In this document: piece by piece, positions 36,070 to 46,881 of the stretch | Position numbering within the stretch: the stretch's first letter is position 1 | Layout: the number at the start of each line of letters is the position of its first letter | Assembly: GCA_035772405.1 (NCBI GenBank) | Contig: JAYKKM010000120.1 | Coordinates: 1,497,501-1,561,500 of the forward strand | DNA: 64,000 bases | Source of the DNA: Chrysogorgia sp. JL179-B06 | Taxonomy: Eukaryota > Cnidaria > Anthozoa > Scleralcyonacea > Chrysogorgiidae | Reading direction: 5' to 3' | Notes under the pieces: generated by a model | What the model was told of the DNA's origin: nothing | The model's input: only the letters and a program-made list of their open reading frames with translations | Databases searched by the model: none | Position numbers and translations under genes: made by a program

Positions 36070-36804
36070 TGGACATCGCAGCACGATGTTCTGATGTGTC
36101 GCGAAGTGCTGGTAGCAGAACCGTTTAACCTAAAACCTAGAAGTCCAGAAAGGGGGAAAGTGTGGGAGAAAGTCTCAAGTACACTAAATTCCATCGAACA
36201 ACCAAAATTCAAAGTTTCTGCTAGAGCTGTGCGGGACAGGTACTCCTTGTTAACAACGAAGCAAGCTCAAAAAATAAGAGAAGAGGAGAAAGCCACAGGG
36301 ATTGAAGTGGAGCAATCTGAATTGGATTGTTTGTTGGAGGAATTATTAGAGAGGGAAAAGGAGGGCAAAGCTAGAATTGAGTCACAGGATGTTGAGAAAG
36401 TCAAAAAGGCAGAAAATGACAAAGAAACTGTTGAAATGGTGAGAAAACAAGCAATGGAAAGAATGGTGAATACTACAAAGAAAAAATGTGATGAATCTGA
36501 CAATGGTGGAAAGAAAAAGGTAAGAAGAACCAATAATGATACAATCAATTATCTAAAGGAAAAATCATCAAAAGATAATGAATTTAAAATGGAGGAACTG
36601 GAACTGAGAAAGAAAGAATTGGAGCTTGCTACAAATAAACAAGATCAAGCTTTCCAACAACAACAGGACATGTTGAAAGTTATGATGAATCAAATGCAAC
36701 AGCAGCAACAACAACAACAGAACATGCAAGCAATGTTTGTTGCACAGCAACAACAACAGAACAAACTATTGATGGCTTTATTTGAAAACAAAAAACAAGA
36801 ATAG
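36070..36804 (+). CDS. Harbinger Myb/SANT-like DNA-binding protein (last exon)
   Basis: An acceptor TACTTTCAG precedes 36070. The frame then reads WTSQHDVLMCREVLVAEPFN, GKVWEKVSSTLN and VSARAVRDRYSLL, a Myb/SANT-type three-helix layout. It is followed by a Lys/Glu-rich coiled coil and a Gln-rich tail (about residues 190-225 from the 36094 ATG). This is the usual partner that guides the Harbinger transposase to the TIRs and into the nucleus. The true start is probably in an upstream exon, because the Myb domain begins before the first ATG (36094). Confidence 0.7.
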   Translation, partial: WTSQHDVLMCREVLVAEPFNLKPRSPERGKVWEKVSSTLNSIEQPKFKVSARAVRDRYSLLTTKQAQKIREEEKATGIEVEQSELDCLLEELLEREKEGKARIESQDVEKVKKAENDKETVEMVRKQAMERMVNTTKKKCDESDNGGKKKVRRTNNDTINYLKEKSSKDNEFKMEELELRKKELELATNKQDQAFQQQQDMLKVMMNQMQQQQQQQQNMQAMFVAQQQQQNKLLMALFENKKQE

Positions 36805-37114
36805 ACTTATTTGTCAGTGGTAAAGCCCAATCATTGTACTTATACTGTTATAATATATTGAGATACATTGTTTAGTTTGTCAAATTAAGTCAAAGTTAGC
36901 AAAGGAAAAGTATTTATATTGTATATTTTACATCAATGTTAATATATAACTATTTCAACTTTATATTTTTATTGTTTACATAGTCATTAGTATACATACT
37001 AGGCTAGAGTTATGTTGTTCATACATTTATGATGAAGAATGCATTTGTTGACCTCATATTGTAGCTATATGTATATATTAATGGGAGGTGGGCGGGAGTA
37101 GAGGTAGAAACAGA

Positions 37115-37285
37115 GAGCTATTTCATAATAGCTTCCATTTAAACATTTTATTTCATGTGCTTTTAGATTAGACTTTTTTATGTTGAGAAGGAAAGATCCT
37201 TTGAAGTTAGACACACAAATAAGGGTAGAAATACAAATAAAGAGCACATAAAATATTTAAATTGGATGCCATTATGAAAGAGGTA
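37115..37285. mobile_element. PIF/Harbinger-type MITE, copy 3 (diverged)
   Basis: GCTATTTCATAATAGCTTCCATTTAAA on the left and TTTAAATTGGATGCCATTATGAAAGAGG on the right, matching the arms of 246-421. It sits between the two Harbinger genes. Confidence 0.5.
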
Positions 37286-37439
37286 TATATGTATTGTATT
37301 TTTACTTATTATGGGAATCACGTTCTCCACAATCTTGTTGTTAATGACAAATTTGTTCAGTTAATGACAAATGCCATCACATATTCTTAAATATTTATAA
37401 AGCTATATACATTAAAGCAGATTAAGGGTTGCACAATAT

Positions 37440-38602
37440 TTAAGTAAAATATTCCTCAAGTGTTGGTGGCTTAAGATCAAAATACTTTGAAGTTGTGTTC
37501 CCATATAAACATGTCAAAGCATTTTGAAGAATAGCAGAAACAATATACATTTTCCCAACACTATTTAACATTAGCTTTAGATTTTTTTTAAAGTCAATAA
37601 ACTTAAAATGTGTTGTTATATCTCCAAACAGCCACTCCACAGAAATCCTAACTGCACTCATTGCAGTATTATATTGCTTCATATTGGGAGTCAGAATACC
37701 ATACTTGAAAGGACCCTGCAGGTGAATTCTCACCGGATATGCAGGGTCACCATAAACACAGAGAGGTTGGCCAGCAGGATTAAATGCAAAGTGCTCGAGA
37801 TTGTACATTAACCCAGAGTCAGCCAGCATACCAGCATCATGTTTTCTCCCTTCTAAAGACAGCAAATTAGTATAAATGTAGTGTTATTAACTTGAGCCTT
37901 CCAGGTAAGTTAATATAATAGAACATGGCTTGTCTTACCTACTGGGCCATATAAGTTTCCAATTAAACCATTGGGTAAAGCAATGCTTTGGAATTTTAAA
38001 GCATGCACCCTTTTATGCCCATTATACACTACTCGCTGGTTTTTCCCTGGACGTGTTATGGGTCTCACGGTCCCATCGATAAAGCCAAAGCAATTTTCTA
38101 ACGGAGCATCTTTGGCTGTAATGGCTTCAACATAGGTCTGCAGTTTGGCAGGATTTAAAATTGCATGGTTCCATTCTATAACCTTGTTACCATGAATATT
38201 ATATATGTGGTCTAGCAGTTTGTTTGTGACCATACTGAGAACTGGCACTGGCTTTGCAAACCTCTGTATCATATCCCCATATCTACAAGGGTAAGATAGC
38301 CGCCTGAGAAGCATACACAAGCCTTCAATGCCGTCACAAACAGATCTCTGATTATATTTAATGGTGGCAGGAATTTGAAGAACATCTGAAAGAGCACGAA
38401 CATCCTTTTTTTGGAATCTAAGTTCGGCCAGTGATTCAGATTCGTCGAGTTCGTCTAGGTCGAAGGAAGCGTACGAATCGTATGGAAAATCAGGATTTCT
38501 CGAAGAATATTGTTCGTACAACATCAGGAATTCTTCATCATTAATCAAACCATCATCATGACTGACGAGAAGGTGATTACGAATGTCTTGAAACGATGAC
38601 AT
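37440..38602 (-). CDS. Harbinger DDE transposase (HARBI1-like), two exons
   Basis: Exon 1 38602-37939 and exon 2 37852-37440 are joined by a GTAAGA...TTTAG intron of 86 bp, giving 358 aa, the usual HARBI1 size. The catalytic triad is visible: FGFIDGTVRPI (first D, about residue 180), YGDPAYP (second D) and AVRISVEWLFGD (E). GLINDEEFLMLYEQY opens the N-terminal helical region, and an HTH-like segment (RLSYPCRYGDMIQRF) follows. The frame is open across the splice, so this gene could be functional. It would cut and paste the element at TTA/ATT-type sites. Confidence 0.85.
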
Positions 38603-38754
38603 ATCGCACGGAGTTCTAAGGTCGTCGGGTGAAGAGCCTTTGCTTAACCTTTTATTTTCCCGCCGAAAACGAAAACCTCGCCTTAGTCTTCTTCAGCCCG
38701 GCCGTCATTATTTCGTCGTCGTCGTCCGTTTCGTCGTGCTTGCTTAAGCTCCCT

Positions 38755-40310
38755 ATTATTGTTCCAGACCTTTTTCCTCGCCGGTATTGGTGGCCACTTT
38801 TAGTTAATGGTTCGACAGCGTCTTTGCGTTTGGGGGTTCGCGGAGACCCAGGAATATTGCGTTTTCCGTCCGACACCCCAGCGAGTTTTCAGTTTCGACC
38901 CTTACAATGGGATCTTTGGGCATTTCGTGCGCTGAATCCTTAACAATTTCGTTTTTGCAGATTTACCCAGAGGTTCCCCGCCTTTGGCATCCTGCAGAGC
39001 GTTGCCCTGATTGCAGTTACCCTAACGATCAATGTTTTTGCCAGCAATGCGGATTCAGAAAGGATATTGAACTGGTTTCAAAACTTCCAAAACTAAATAA
39101 ACAAAAGTTATTCTTATGCCTGTTGACGAGCGGTTCCAATTTTTACAACCCCTGCATTACAGTAAACCGTATGAAAAACAGAAGACTCAGTTACAGAAAC
39201 AACTGGAGTCCTTTTTGGCCTCACTACCTCAACCCAAATCCATTATTTCCACATCCGCCTACCGATCTCAAGTTTTTAATTTGGAAAGATCAGCATGGAA
39301 AAACGCAAATCCATGACGATTGTTGTCCTAATTTGGGACTTCCATCCAGTCAGATCGTTGATATTTGTCAATGCCCTGAGACTTTCCGCCGGTACTGTTG
39401 ATGCATATATCGGGAAGTTGCGGGCAATCTTCATTGCAATGGGAAAGTCGGATACTACAGCGGAATCGTTGGGAGCAGGTAACCCAGCTTCTCACCCATT
39501 AGTTCGCAATTACTTTCGATCTATCCGGGAAGAGCAGGCCAAGGCTCGCGTCACCCCAAAACAAGCGGTACCGTTTTTCTTCGACAAATTTTCTTCGTTA
39601 GCTACGTATCTTCGTCACCAAACATTTCTCCCAAACATGTATGCATGTATTTGTATGCCCGAGACCTTGCGTTTTTTTCTGTCGATTTCTTTTCTGGAGA
39701 TCGAGCCTCGGATTTGGGACGGGTAAAAACACAAGAAGTAATTTCTCTACCTAACAATGATGGCCTTCTTTTCCGTCACACATTTGGTAAGACCTTGAGA
39801 GGCCAAGCGGAGAACATCTTTGCAATAAAACAATGCTCCAATAATATTATATGTCCGGTTTCCAACCTAACACTCTACAGCTCGCTCTGCAAGCACATGG
39901 GTCTTAATCTTTCGGAGGGTTTTTTATTTCGCGTCACCGACCATCAAGGTCGGATTACCGATCGTCCTTTCCAAGGATCCGCGGTTGCCAACAGACTCTA
40001 CCATCATCTCCTCGCCCTGAATATACACGATGGCGAAACTATGCACAGCTTTCGGTCGGGTTGTTCTATAACCCTTTCATTGTTAGGTGCCTCTAAAGAC
40101 GACGTCGCCCGCCATGTAGGTTGGAAAAGCCGTCGCACCGCCCAACATTATTCCAAACTTCCCATGGTTATGAATACAACCAAGACCGCAACCCTGTGGT
40201 CAGAAGGAAGCTCCACCGCTACCAGTTTTCCGTGCCCAGCTGAACGCCTTGGTACTGTATACCGTGCCCGAAACAAGCTGCGTCATGGGACTCGCGCTTT
40301 CACGTTCTGA
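38755..40310 (+). pseudogene. DIRS tyrosine recombinase
   Basis: After the Harbinger, the DIRS linker resumes (VPDLFPRRYWWPLLVNG). A CAG acceptor-like site is at 38960. A Cys-rich zinc-finger-like segment follows (CPDCSYPNDQCFCQQCGF, about 39005-39060), then the SAM-like core-binding domain (SAGTVDAYIGKLRAIF, about 39385-39435) and the catalytic domain 39645-40310. There the R (GDRASDLGRV), HSFRSG (H-x-x-R), H/W (ARHVGWKS) and Y (AQHYSKL) of tyrosine recombinases are all present. Frameshifts lie near 39115, 39290 and 39645. Confidence 0.75.
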
Positions 40311-40412
40311 GAAATATCGTGTGTATTGTACAGTTTTTTGTCTTTATACATATTGTATTCTTTCAGTTTATAAGTGTAATATTGTAATATTAAAGAACCT
40401 AGCCTAGAGCTA

Positions 40413-40805
40413 GAAAAAATGTTTTTCGTCCCAATCTTAATATTATAAATTCAAGGCATTGTGCGAAACATCGACCAGTGAGAATATAGTGCTTGGCATT
40501 TTTAAATATTATTCCATTATATGTTAGGGGTTATTAATAAAAATCCCTAGGGAGAGATAGAGCTATAAAAGTAGCTTCAAACCCGCAGGATTTATCATTT
40601 ACGCTTAGAACACCCATACACAACACAGTACAATAAATAGTTTTGGATTTTTGGTTTCCCCACCCACCTCCCCTCAGCTGTAGCACCACCCCCGTATACC
40701 CAGCCCCTTTTGCCTTAATCCGAAAAAATGTTTTTCGTCCCAATCTTAATATTATAAATTCAAGGCATTGTGCGAAACATCGACCATGCAGTGAGAATAT
40801 AGTGC
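40413..40805. repeat. 80-bp direct repeat pair
   Basis: 40413-40493 and 40723-40805 both read AAAAAATGTTTTTCGTCCCAAT through GTGAGAATATAGTGC, about 310 bp apart, just beyond the DIRS recombinase gene. Their role is unknown; they could be DIRS end repeats. Confidence 0.7.
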
Positions 40806-40965
40806 GAAGGAAAATTTCGAGTGTTGGAATATATACATTTTAAGACCAATTGAAACCGGTATACACTATATACAGTACACTATATACTCCTCCACATTCA
40901 TTCAATCTCTGACTATATACACTACATACACTTTTGACTTTAGACATATGTACTCTACTCATATA

Positions 40966-40970
<5 letters not shown>

Positions 40971-41052
<82 letters not shown>

Positions 41053-41150
41053 TATATTTTCGTTTTAGTTTTGAGGTAAGCGAAAATATAATATATTTGC
41101 TCTAACTATATGTTGTTGAGCACTCTTTGCATTTCGTAGACCAAAACCTA

Positions 41151-41212
<62 letters not shown>
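40971..41212. repeat. two (TA)n microsatellites
   Basis: 40971-41054 and 41155-41212 are near-pure TA tracts separated by about 100 bp that includes a TTTTCGTTTTAG-TGAGGTAAGCGAAAA palindrome-like segment. Confidence 0.9.
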
Positions 41213-41216
<4 letters not shown>

Positions 41217-42469
41217 TATATACACAATATATTCCTCTACACTGGAGGTGACTATAGGGTTTCTCGTGCCGTGATTGGTCGAGATGGACGGCCTATTTTG
41301 TTATAGTCACCTCGCGCGAGGTGACAAACATTTTCAGTGATTTAAAAAATGGCTGCTTCTCGATTTATCGATATTACTAACGAAAATGTGAATAAAATGA
41401 AAGAATGCCATTCAAAAACAAACTAAAGAAGCAAATATAAAATATAAAACAACTATTTCAAGCTAAATATTTTGTTAAACTATTTGTCGGTCGACGCACA
41501 CCATCAAAACAACGAATAATTTTGTGAAAAAAAATCTTTATTTAACAGAATAGTTTGAACAACAAACATTTAAGACAACATTTGAAAGCTTATTTGCATG
41601 ATTGTTGAAGAGATGAACAAATGCTTTTCAATATTTTACGACTCTGCTCGCAAAAAGACGGCAGTTTTTACAAAAAACAAGTCTGTTGTCAGCGTCATCT
41701 TCCGTACAACAACAAAATGTCAATCTGTGACAGTATTATTCAGCGAGGCTAATAAAATACTAAGTTTCGTACGTCGAGCTACTCGTCAGTGATGGAAAAA
41801 TAGCGGTGATACGGATTAGAAAAAAACATTGACAGCCGTGAAACAATCCAAAAATTGTACGAGACAGAATATTGATACACAGAATTATCCCCGAGTTTTA
41901 CTCGAAACAGCATGGTTCTGTATCTCCATCTACTTTGGAAATCGGGGAAGAGAATTAAACTCTAAAGTACTGAAGAAGTCATTGCTTCACCTGGTAAAAA
42001 CTGCAGATTGACAAGGGTACTTAAAAACTGCAGAAAAACCATGTCTGGATCTTTGAGCCAAACAGTTGATATTAAAACATCTAAAAGCATCTTCCATCTT
42101 TCAACAGTTGCTCTTTATGTTAACCCAGTCTTTAAGTCTTCCACTCTATAGTTCTGCTTGATCTGACAGCAAAATAGCTTTTTGTTAAGCACATTTTGGC
42201 CTCCACTTGCAAGAGCATGTTCGTATGTTAATCGTTTTAATATTCTGTTGATTTGTTGAATGTTGATTACGTAAAATCATGTGATCTCACGATGCGCGAC
42301 TTCTGGAAATAACAAAAAAATAATTAAAACATTTTCCCTTGCTTTCTTTCAGTTGTTTCTCTCTGATAGTCACCTGTGAATTTCTACTAAAACAAGTAGT
42401 CACCTCAGTCTCGGTGATTACTGATAATCACCTCGACTTCAGTGACTAATTGTTAATATATTATTTTAT
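41213..42469. other. no gene supported
   Basis: Short frames only. GAGGTGACTATA/TAGTCACCTC-type motifs recur at both margins (41246-41330 and 42365-42440), suggesting an old inverted-repeat element, but its ends are not resolved. Confidence 0.3.
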
Positions 42470-42525
42470 TTCATCTCGTCTTACTCCGATGAAGGGCTCC
42501 GCTCGAAACGTCAGTATCTCGTCAC
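42470..42525 (+). ncRNA. candidate hammerhead-like motif of a Penelope-like element
   Basis: CGATGAAGGGCTCCGCTCGAAAC has GATGA, a 4-bp stem (GGGC/GCTC with one G-U pair, loop TCC) and GAAAC, the spacing of a hammerhead core. Penelope-like elements are known to carry hammerhead motifs. Here the first core position reads CCGATGA rather than CTGATGA, and stems I and III were not established, so activity is doubtful. Confidence 0.4.
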
Positions 42526-42630
42526 TAAATTATTGGCAGTTTACCACCTTTTCACTTTGCTATATATTCAAAACACTGTCTACGCAGCACTCTACTTTTT
42601 TACTACTCTCGGATATTTTACCGCTGCGAC

Positions 42631-44783
42631 ATGCCTAACCTTAAGAAGTTTCGTCAAAGTCTCCGTCACGAAATGGTAAGTTATTTGCTTCCTTTTTTAC
42701 CGTCGATCAGCAATCATGCTCTACGTTTGTTTGACCTTATTTTATCTAAGACCCGTTTTTCCAGTCATATACTTTTATTAGTCCTTGTTTATATCGGGGG
42801 GTCATTCCCTACGGTTTTAGATCCTCTTTTGATTTATTGTTATTTGATCTTCCCGCTATCGATCGTCGTTATTGCCATCACATATCAGCGGCTTGTTCGA
42901 GTCATTCCCGTCGTTTGATGCGTATCACTATTAAATCTATGTCCAGTAATTTACAACATACTGATGACGACATCTCGGGATGTAAGTCCTCTCTCTCGCA
43001 GGTCTGCCCACCTATTTTGTTCACCGCTATCGTTCAACAAATTCGCATGTTAAATTCTAGACTCTATGTTTTTCTTAAAGACGTTAAGGCGTCCAAATTG
43101 GCCAAATTACTGGGTCCTTCCCCGAATCCCTCCCAGAGCACTAGTTCCTCTAATGAAGTCAATCGTCTAGTTTTCACTATTCCCTCTGATTTGCCATTAT
43201 CTGACCCCGAGAGATCTGTTCTTGCGAAAGGTCTCAAGTTTGTTCCCAACTCCGGGCCCATCGATCTATTTTCAGTTAAAGAGGATACCGAATCTTTCTT
43301 CCACCGCATGCGCCTCAAAGCCTTTTTTCATGATAAGCCCACTTTCAATAACAATAAAGATATTTTTGAAGAACTCCCCAAGAAATCGTCTTGGTCTCCA
43401 CCAGAAGGCGATGTTTCCTCCCTTGATCTTTTCGTAAGACAATGTCGCCATGACATTGATAAATTGCACCCTCCGCGCAGAAAACAAGTTCATAACCTCA
43501 ACAAAGAAGAGCTTCTAGCTTTAAAGTCATTGCGATGCCGAAATGACGTTGTCATAAAACCTGCAGACAAAGGTGGCGCTGTTGTTGTCTGGAGAGCGGA
43601 CTTGTATCGACAAGAGGCTCTTCGCCAACTCAGTGACACCATCTTTTATACTAAGTTGAATTCCGATCCCACTCAATCTCACCAAAAAATCCGTCAAAAC
43701 AACCATCAAGAATTTCATCCAAGCCGGCGAATTGCCTGCCTCTGCATCTAACCTTATATTAACAACCCCCAGAACGCCTGTCATATATTTCCTACCTAAA
43801 ATTCATAAACCTAACAATCCTGGCAGGCCGATTGTTTCCGCTTGTAGTTGCCCCACGGAGCTCATTTCCAGTTTTCTAGACAACGTTATGTATCCTTTGG
43901 TTAAGCAGTTGCCTTCTTATATCAAAGAAACTAAACATGCCTTGCAAATTTTCGACCAGTTACGTTTCAGTAGTTCCGATAAATTTATTTTCACCATGGA
44001 CGTCAAGTCCTTATACACCGTCATTCTCCATTGTGATGGCCTTGAAGCTCTGAAGTTTTTCTTTGATAAGCGCACTCATTTAGAACCCTCCACAATCACG
44101 TTAACAATTGTTCGTTTGATGCTGAATATTATCAACAAATAAGTGGTGTTGCGATGGGCACCAAAATGGGTCCTAGCTATGCTAACTTATTTGTTGGTTA
44201 TGTTGAAAAACAGATCTTTGAACAATACACGGGTCCCTTGCCTGATTTCTTCGGCAGATTTATATATGACTGTTTAGGAACAGCGTCATGCTCACGTGTC
44301 CTTTTAGAGCAGTTCATCAATTTTGTTGATGATTTTCATCCTGCTCTGAAGTTCACATGGGAAATCAGCGAGACCTCTGTGTCGTTCCTAGATATTTTAA
44401 TTTCGATTGATGGTGATTCGCTGAGAACGTCGGTCTCGTACAAGCTTACTGACTCCCATAGTTATCTTCTATTTTCATCCTATCATCCCAACCACACTAA
44501 GCAATCCATCCCTAACTCTCAATTCTTGCGTCTTCGCCGCTTATGTAGCGACGACCAAGATTTTGAAGCCAAAGCAATGAAAATGAAATATTTTTTTGTT
44601 CAACGTGGTTACCGGCCTACCTACCTTCTAGACCTCGCCGTTCAGAAAGCTTTTCTCGTCCCCCGTTTAGATGCCCTTGAACCACCTTTGGAAGAAGTTT
44701 CAAACAGCAAAATTCCTTTAGTTCTAACATTTCATCCTTTCAATTTTAAAGTTAAAAATATTAATCGGAATTTTCACATTTAA
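42631..44783 (+). pseudogene. Penelope reverse transcriptase
   Basis: The start MPNLKKFRQSLRHEM (42631) is followed by a shift near 42835. The frame 42837-43751 has VVIKPADKGGAVVVWR, the PLE signature. 43732-44142 has FLPKIHKPNNPGRPIVSACS, and FTMDVKSLYT (motif A). 44154-44783 has GVAMGTKMGPSYANLF at its start and FGRFIYDCLG where YIDDCLG-type sequence is expected, so a catalytic Asp appears to be replaced by Tyr. The gene is inactive (frameshifts plus this change). Confidence 0.8.
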
Positions 44784-44879
44784 CAAAATGATCCTGAGAC
44801 GTCAGCCATTTTCACCGATAACCCTTTGATATCTTTTCGACGTAATAAAAACATTCGTGACTCCTTAGTACATAGTGCC

Positions 44880-45052
44880 AGTAGTATAGAACATGGCGGT
44901 GCGAGCTCAGCAACGCCAACCACAAATGCGAGTGCCATAGCAACGTTAATTTTTACACCAAATCGCGATTTAGCGCAAAAATTAGCGATGCCACGGTGCC
45001 CACATTTGTGGATAACGTCGAATAAGCTCGCACCGCCATGTTCTATACTACT
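44880..45052. mobile_element. about 173-bp MITE with 28-bp TIRs
   Basis: AGTAGTATAGAACATGGCGG (left) and its inverted copy at the right, extended by TGCGAGCT. It abuts the truncated Penelope-like element. No coding capacity. Confidence 0.65.
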
Positions 45053-45159
45053 ACAGCAGTCGTTAATTAGGCTTGACGCACCCCTCCCCACACTCTCCAC
45101 CGATTAGTGTCAAACACGCGCGAGACTCACGAAACAATACTGAGTTTGTACCAAATCAC

Positions 45160-45675
45160 ATTTCAGTCACGTTTAAAAATAGTCGTTTCAAAATTTTCAG
45201 TCACGTTTAAAAATAGTCGTTTCAAAATTTTCAGTCACATTTAAAAATAATCGTTTCAACATTTTCACAAATTTGTCAAATCACATTTTAAAAAATAGTC
45301 GTTTCAACATTTTCACAAATTTGTTAAATCACATTTAAAAAATAGAGAGTGCCGTTTCAACATTTTCACAAATTTGTTAAATCGTATTTAAAAAATAGAA
45401 AGTGTCGTTTCAACATTTTCACAAATTTGTCAAATCGCATTTAAAAAATAATCGTTTCAACATTTTCACAAATTTGTCAAATCATATTTAAAAAATAGTC
45501 GTTTCAACATTTTCACAAATTTGTCAAATCACATTTAAAAAATAATCGTTTCAACATTTTCACAAATTTGTTAAATCACATTTAAAAAATAGAAAGTGTC
45601 GTTTCAACATTTTCACAAATTTGTCAAATCACATTTAAAAAATAGTCGTTTAAACACTTTTACAAATTTGTGTAT
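45160..45675. repeat. tandem repeats, unit 46-54 bp, about 9-10 copies
   Basis: The unit is GTCGTTTCAACATTTTCACA-AATTTGT(C/T)AAATC-(A/G)CATTTAAAAAATA. Some copies gain GAAAGTG. The first two copies (45165-45245) are a shorter TTTTCAGTCACGTTTAAAAAT form. It lies between the Penelope relic and the first Polinton gene. Confidence 0.9.
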
Positions 45676-45750
45676 CGTAAAAGTGTCTCACGCGTGATAA
45701 AATTGCCACCTGTTATGCAAATTAGGTTATTGCCACCTGTTAATAATAGA

Positions 45751-46263
45751 TTAGTCCGTTTGTTCACTATTTTCAGTGTTTGTTGCCTCGCTCCTAAAAT
45801 GGTGATCGTACACGTGTTTCGACGTTATAATTCCTCCAGACAACAAGCCCAAGAAAGGCACGTATGGTGTCACAACCGCGACAATGCTCTCGACGTCTTT
45901 CTTTAGTAACGGATCTTTTTGCAACTCGTCATTTAGTTCCTCAGGGTTCTCGATAGCGTTCAACCCATCTAGTAAGCTGGCGAATTTGCTGATTAGCAAG
46001 TCGGTGAGAAAAGCGTTTGCGATCTCCATTCTCTTCAACTCGTATTGGCGCCATATCTTATCAATAACTTTTGCGGACGCTTTTTTAATGTACGCTTCGG
46101 ACTGACTCACCACACCGTCACCGGACAGTCTAATTAGTTCGGATCTCCTAACGTCAATGTCGTCTTCCACAGTTGAGGTGTCATCAGTCTCCTCAACTAA
46201 TTCCTCAATCGTAGGATTTTCCCCACTTTTGCGTTTTACCATCACGCTATTACTTATACCCAT
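45751..46263 (-). CDS. Polinton small protein with C-terminal membrane segment
   Basis: 170 aa starting MGISNS, a possible N-myristoylation context. The N-terminal third is acidic (EELVEETDDTSTVEDD), the middle helical and charged, and residues about 128-150 are hydrophobic and glycine-rich (VAVVTPYVPFLGLLSGGII). It ends 3 bp from the ATPase gene and is co-oriented with it, so it is likely the last gene of the leftward virion block. No family is recognised with certainty; a virion membrane or capsid-associated role is an inference. Confidence 0.6.
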   Translation of the reverse strand: MGISNSVMVKRKSGENPTIEELVEETDDTSTVEDDIDVRRSELIRLSGDGVVSQSEAYIKKASAKVIDKIWRQYELKRMEIANAFLTDLLISKFASLLDGLNAIENPEELNDELQKDPLLKKDVESIVAVVTPYVPFLGLLSGGIITSKHVYDHHFRSEATNTENSEQTD

Positions 46264-46266
46264 ATT

Positions 46267-46866
46267 TTATTGCGGAATAACAACTTCGTGACTGTATGGA
46301 TAGCGCAGTGAGATTTCTAGTCTAGCGTACTTATTATTTTTTAATGCAGTCGCAATCGCCGACGATTTTTCTCTGCTAATGTTTCCAAGGTAATCGTCGA
46401 TAACGACCTTCATATCACTCCTACTTGGGCAGTAGAAGCAAACGAGCTTACTAATATTTTCTCTGTACGGTTTTGCGATCGACGTCAGTTGTTGTGTGAT
46501 GACAATAACGCTCAGCATAAAATGTCGCGCGCTAAAAGCCAAGTTGACCAATTGACTAGTCCTATTCTTGACGTCCTGCCCACTTGCACAGTCGTCCAAC
46601 ACAATCAGAGTGTTAGTGCCTTTAAAAACATTTGTTACACACTTGAGAACAGCGTCGACATTATCCTGCGCACAGTCTATCGCTAACACGTCAGGGTCGT
46701 GCACATATTTCCAATCTTGATACGCTTTGTTCCACTCGAAAGTAGGGCAAATCAACACAATGTAGTCAAATTTACCACGATACTCAGATTCCAATGTTTC
46801 CAGCAAATAATGTGTCTTACCACAAGCTGTCATACCAACAATTAACATATTAAACGGAGTTTCCAT
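46267..46866 (-). CDS. A32-like DNA-packaging ATPase
   Basis: 199 aa. Walker A is GMTACGKT (residues 11-18) and Walker B is TLIVLDDCA (D91/D92). A sensor-like segment VIVITQQLTS follows near residues 123-132. This matches the short FtsK/HerA-type packaging ATPases of Polintons and NCLDVs, which pump genome DNA into the capsid. It lies between the 170-aa membrane protein and the major capsid gene. The frame is intact and begins at the only plausible ATG. Confidence 0.85.
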   Translation of the reverse strand: METPFNMLIVGMTACGKTHYLLETLESEYRGKFDYIVLICPTFEWNKAYQDWKYVHDPDVLAIDCAQDNVDAVLKCVTNVFKGTNTLIVLDDCASGQDVKNRTSQLVNLAFSARHFMLSVIVITQQLTSIAKPYRENISKLVCFYCPSRSDMKVVIDDYLGNISREKSSAIATALKNNKYARLEISLRYPYSHEVVIPQ

Positions 46867-46881
46867 TAAATTGCGTTTGAT

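Larger units (their letters stand above)
35573..38754. mobile_element. PIF/Harbinger DNA transposon, apparently complete
   Basis: 3182 bp with about 44-bp TIRs (AGGGAGCTTAAGCAA...CACGACGAAA, then GACGACGACGACG). It has a 3-bp ATT duplication (35570-35572, 38755-38757). It carries the two standard Harbinger genes in convergent orientation: a Myb/SANT-like protein (+) and a spliced DDE transposase (-). Removing it leaves the DIRS frame continuous across the ATT codon. Confidence 0.85.
23900..40320 (+). mobile_element. DIRS-type tyrosine-recombinase retroelement, split by nested insertions
   Basis: Gag, RT, RNase H and tyrosine recombinase (no DDE integrase, no LTRs) occur in order on the plus strand, as in DIRS elements. 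The host pieces are 23.9-27.97 kb, 30450-30579, 31394-31440, 34529-35572 and 38755-40310. Between them sit LINE 27973-30449, a MULE-like MITE 30580-31393, LINE 31441-34528 and a Harbinger 35573-38754. The flanking codons rejoin logically at each insertion. The terminal repeats were not identified. Confidence 0.75.
42470..44880 (+). mobile_element. Penelope-like retroelement, 3'-truncated
   Basis: A hammerhead-like leader, then a Penelope-type reverse transcriptase over 42631-44783 in several frames. The conserved TDNPLISFRRNKNIRDSLVHS that precedes the GIY-YIG linker is present (44815-44875), but the GIY-YIG endonuclease is missing. A MITE begins at 44880. Confidence 0.75.

Noticed and set aside
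36568..36756. Leu/His-rich minus ORF
   Set aside because: Antisense translation of the CAG/CAA repeat of the Myb-like gene.
45160..45675. CRISPR or centromeric satellite
   Set aside because: Units have no spacers, and the array is short and adjacent to a Polinton.
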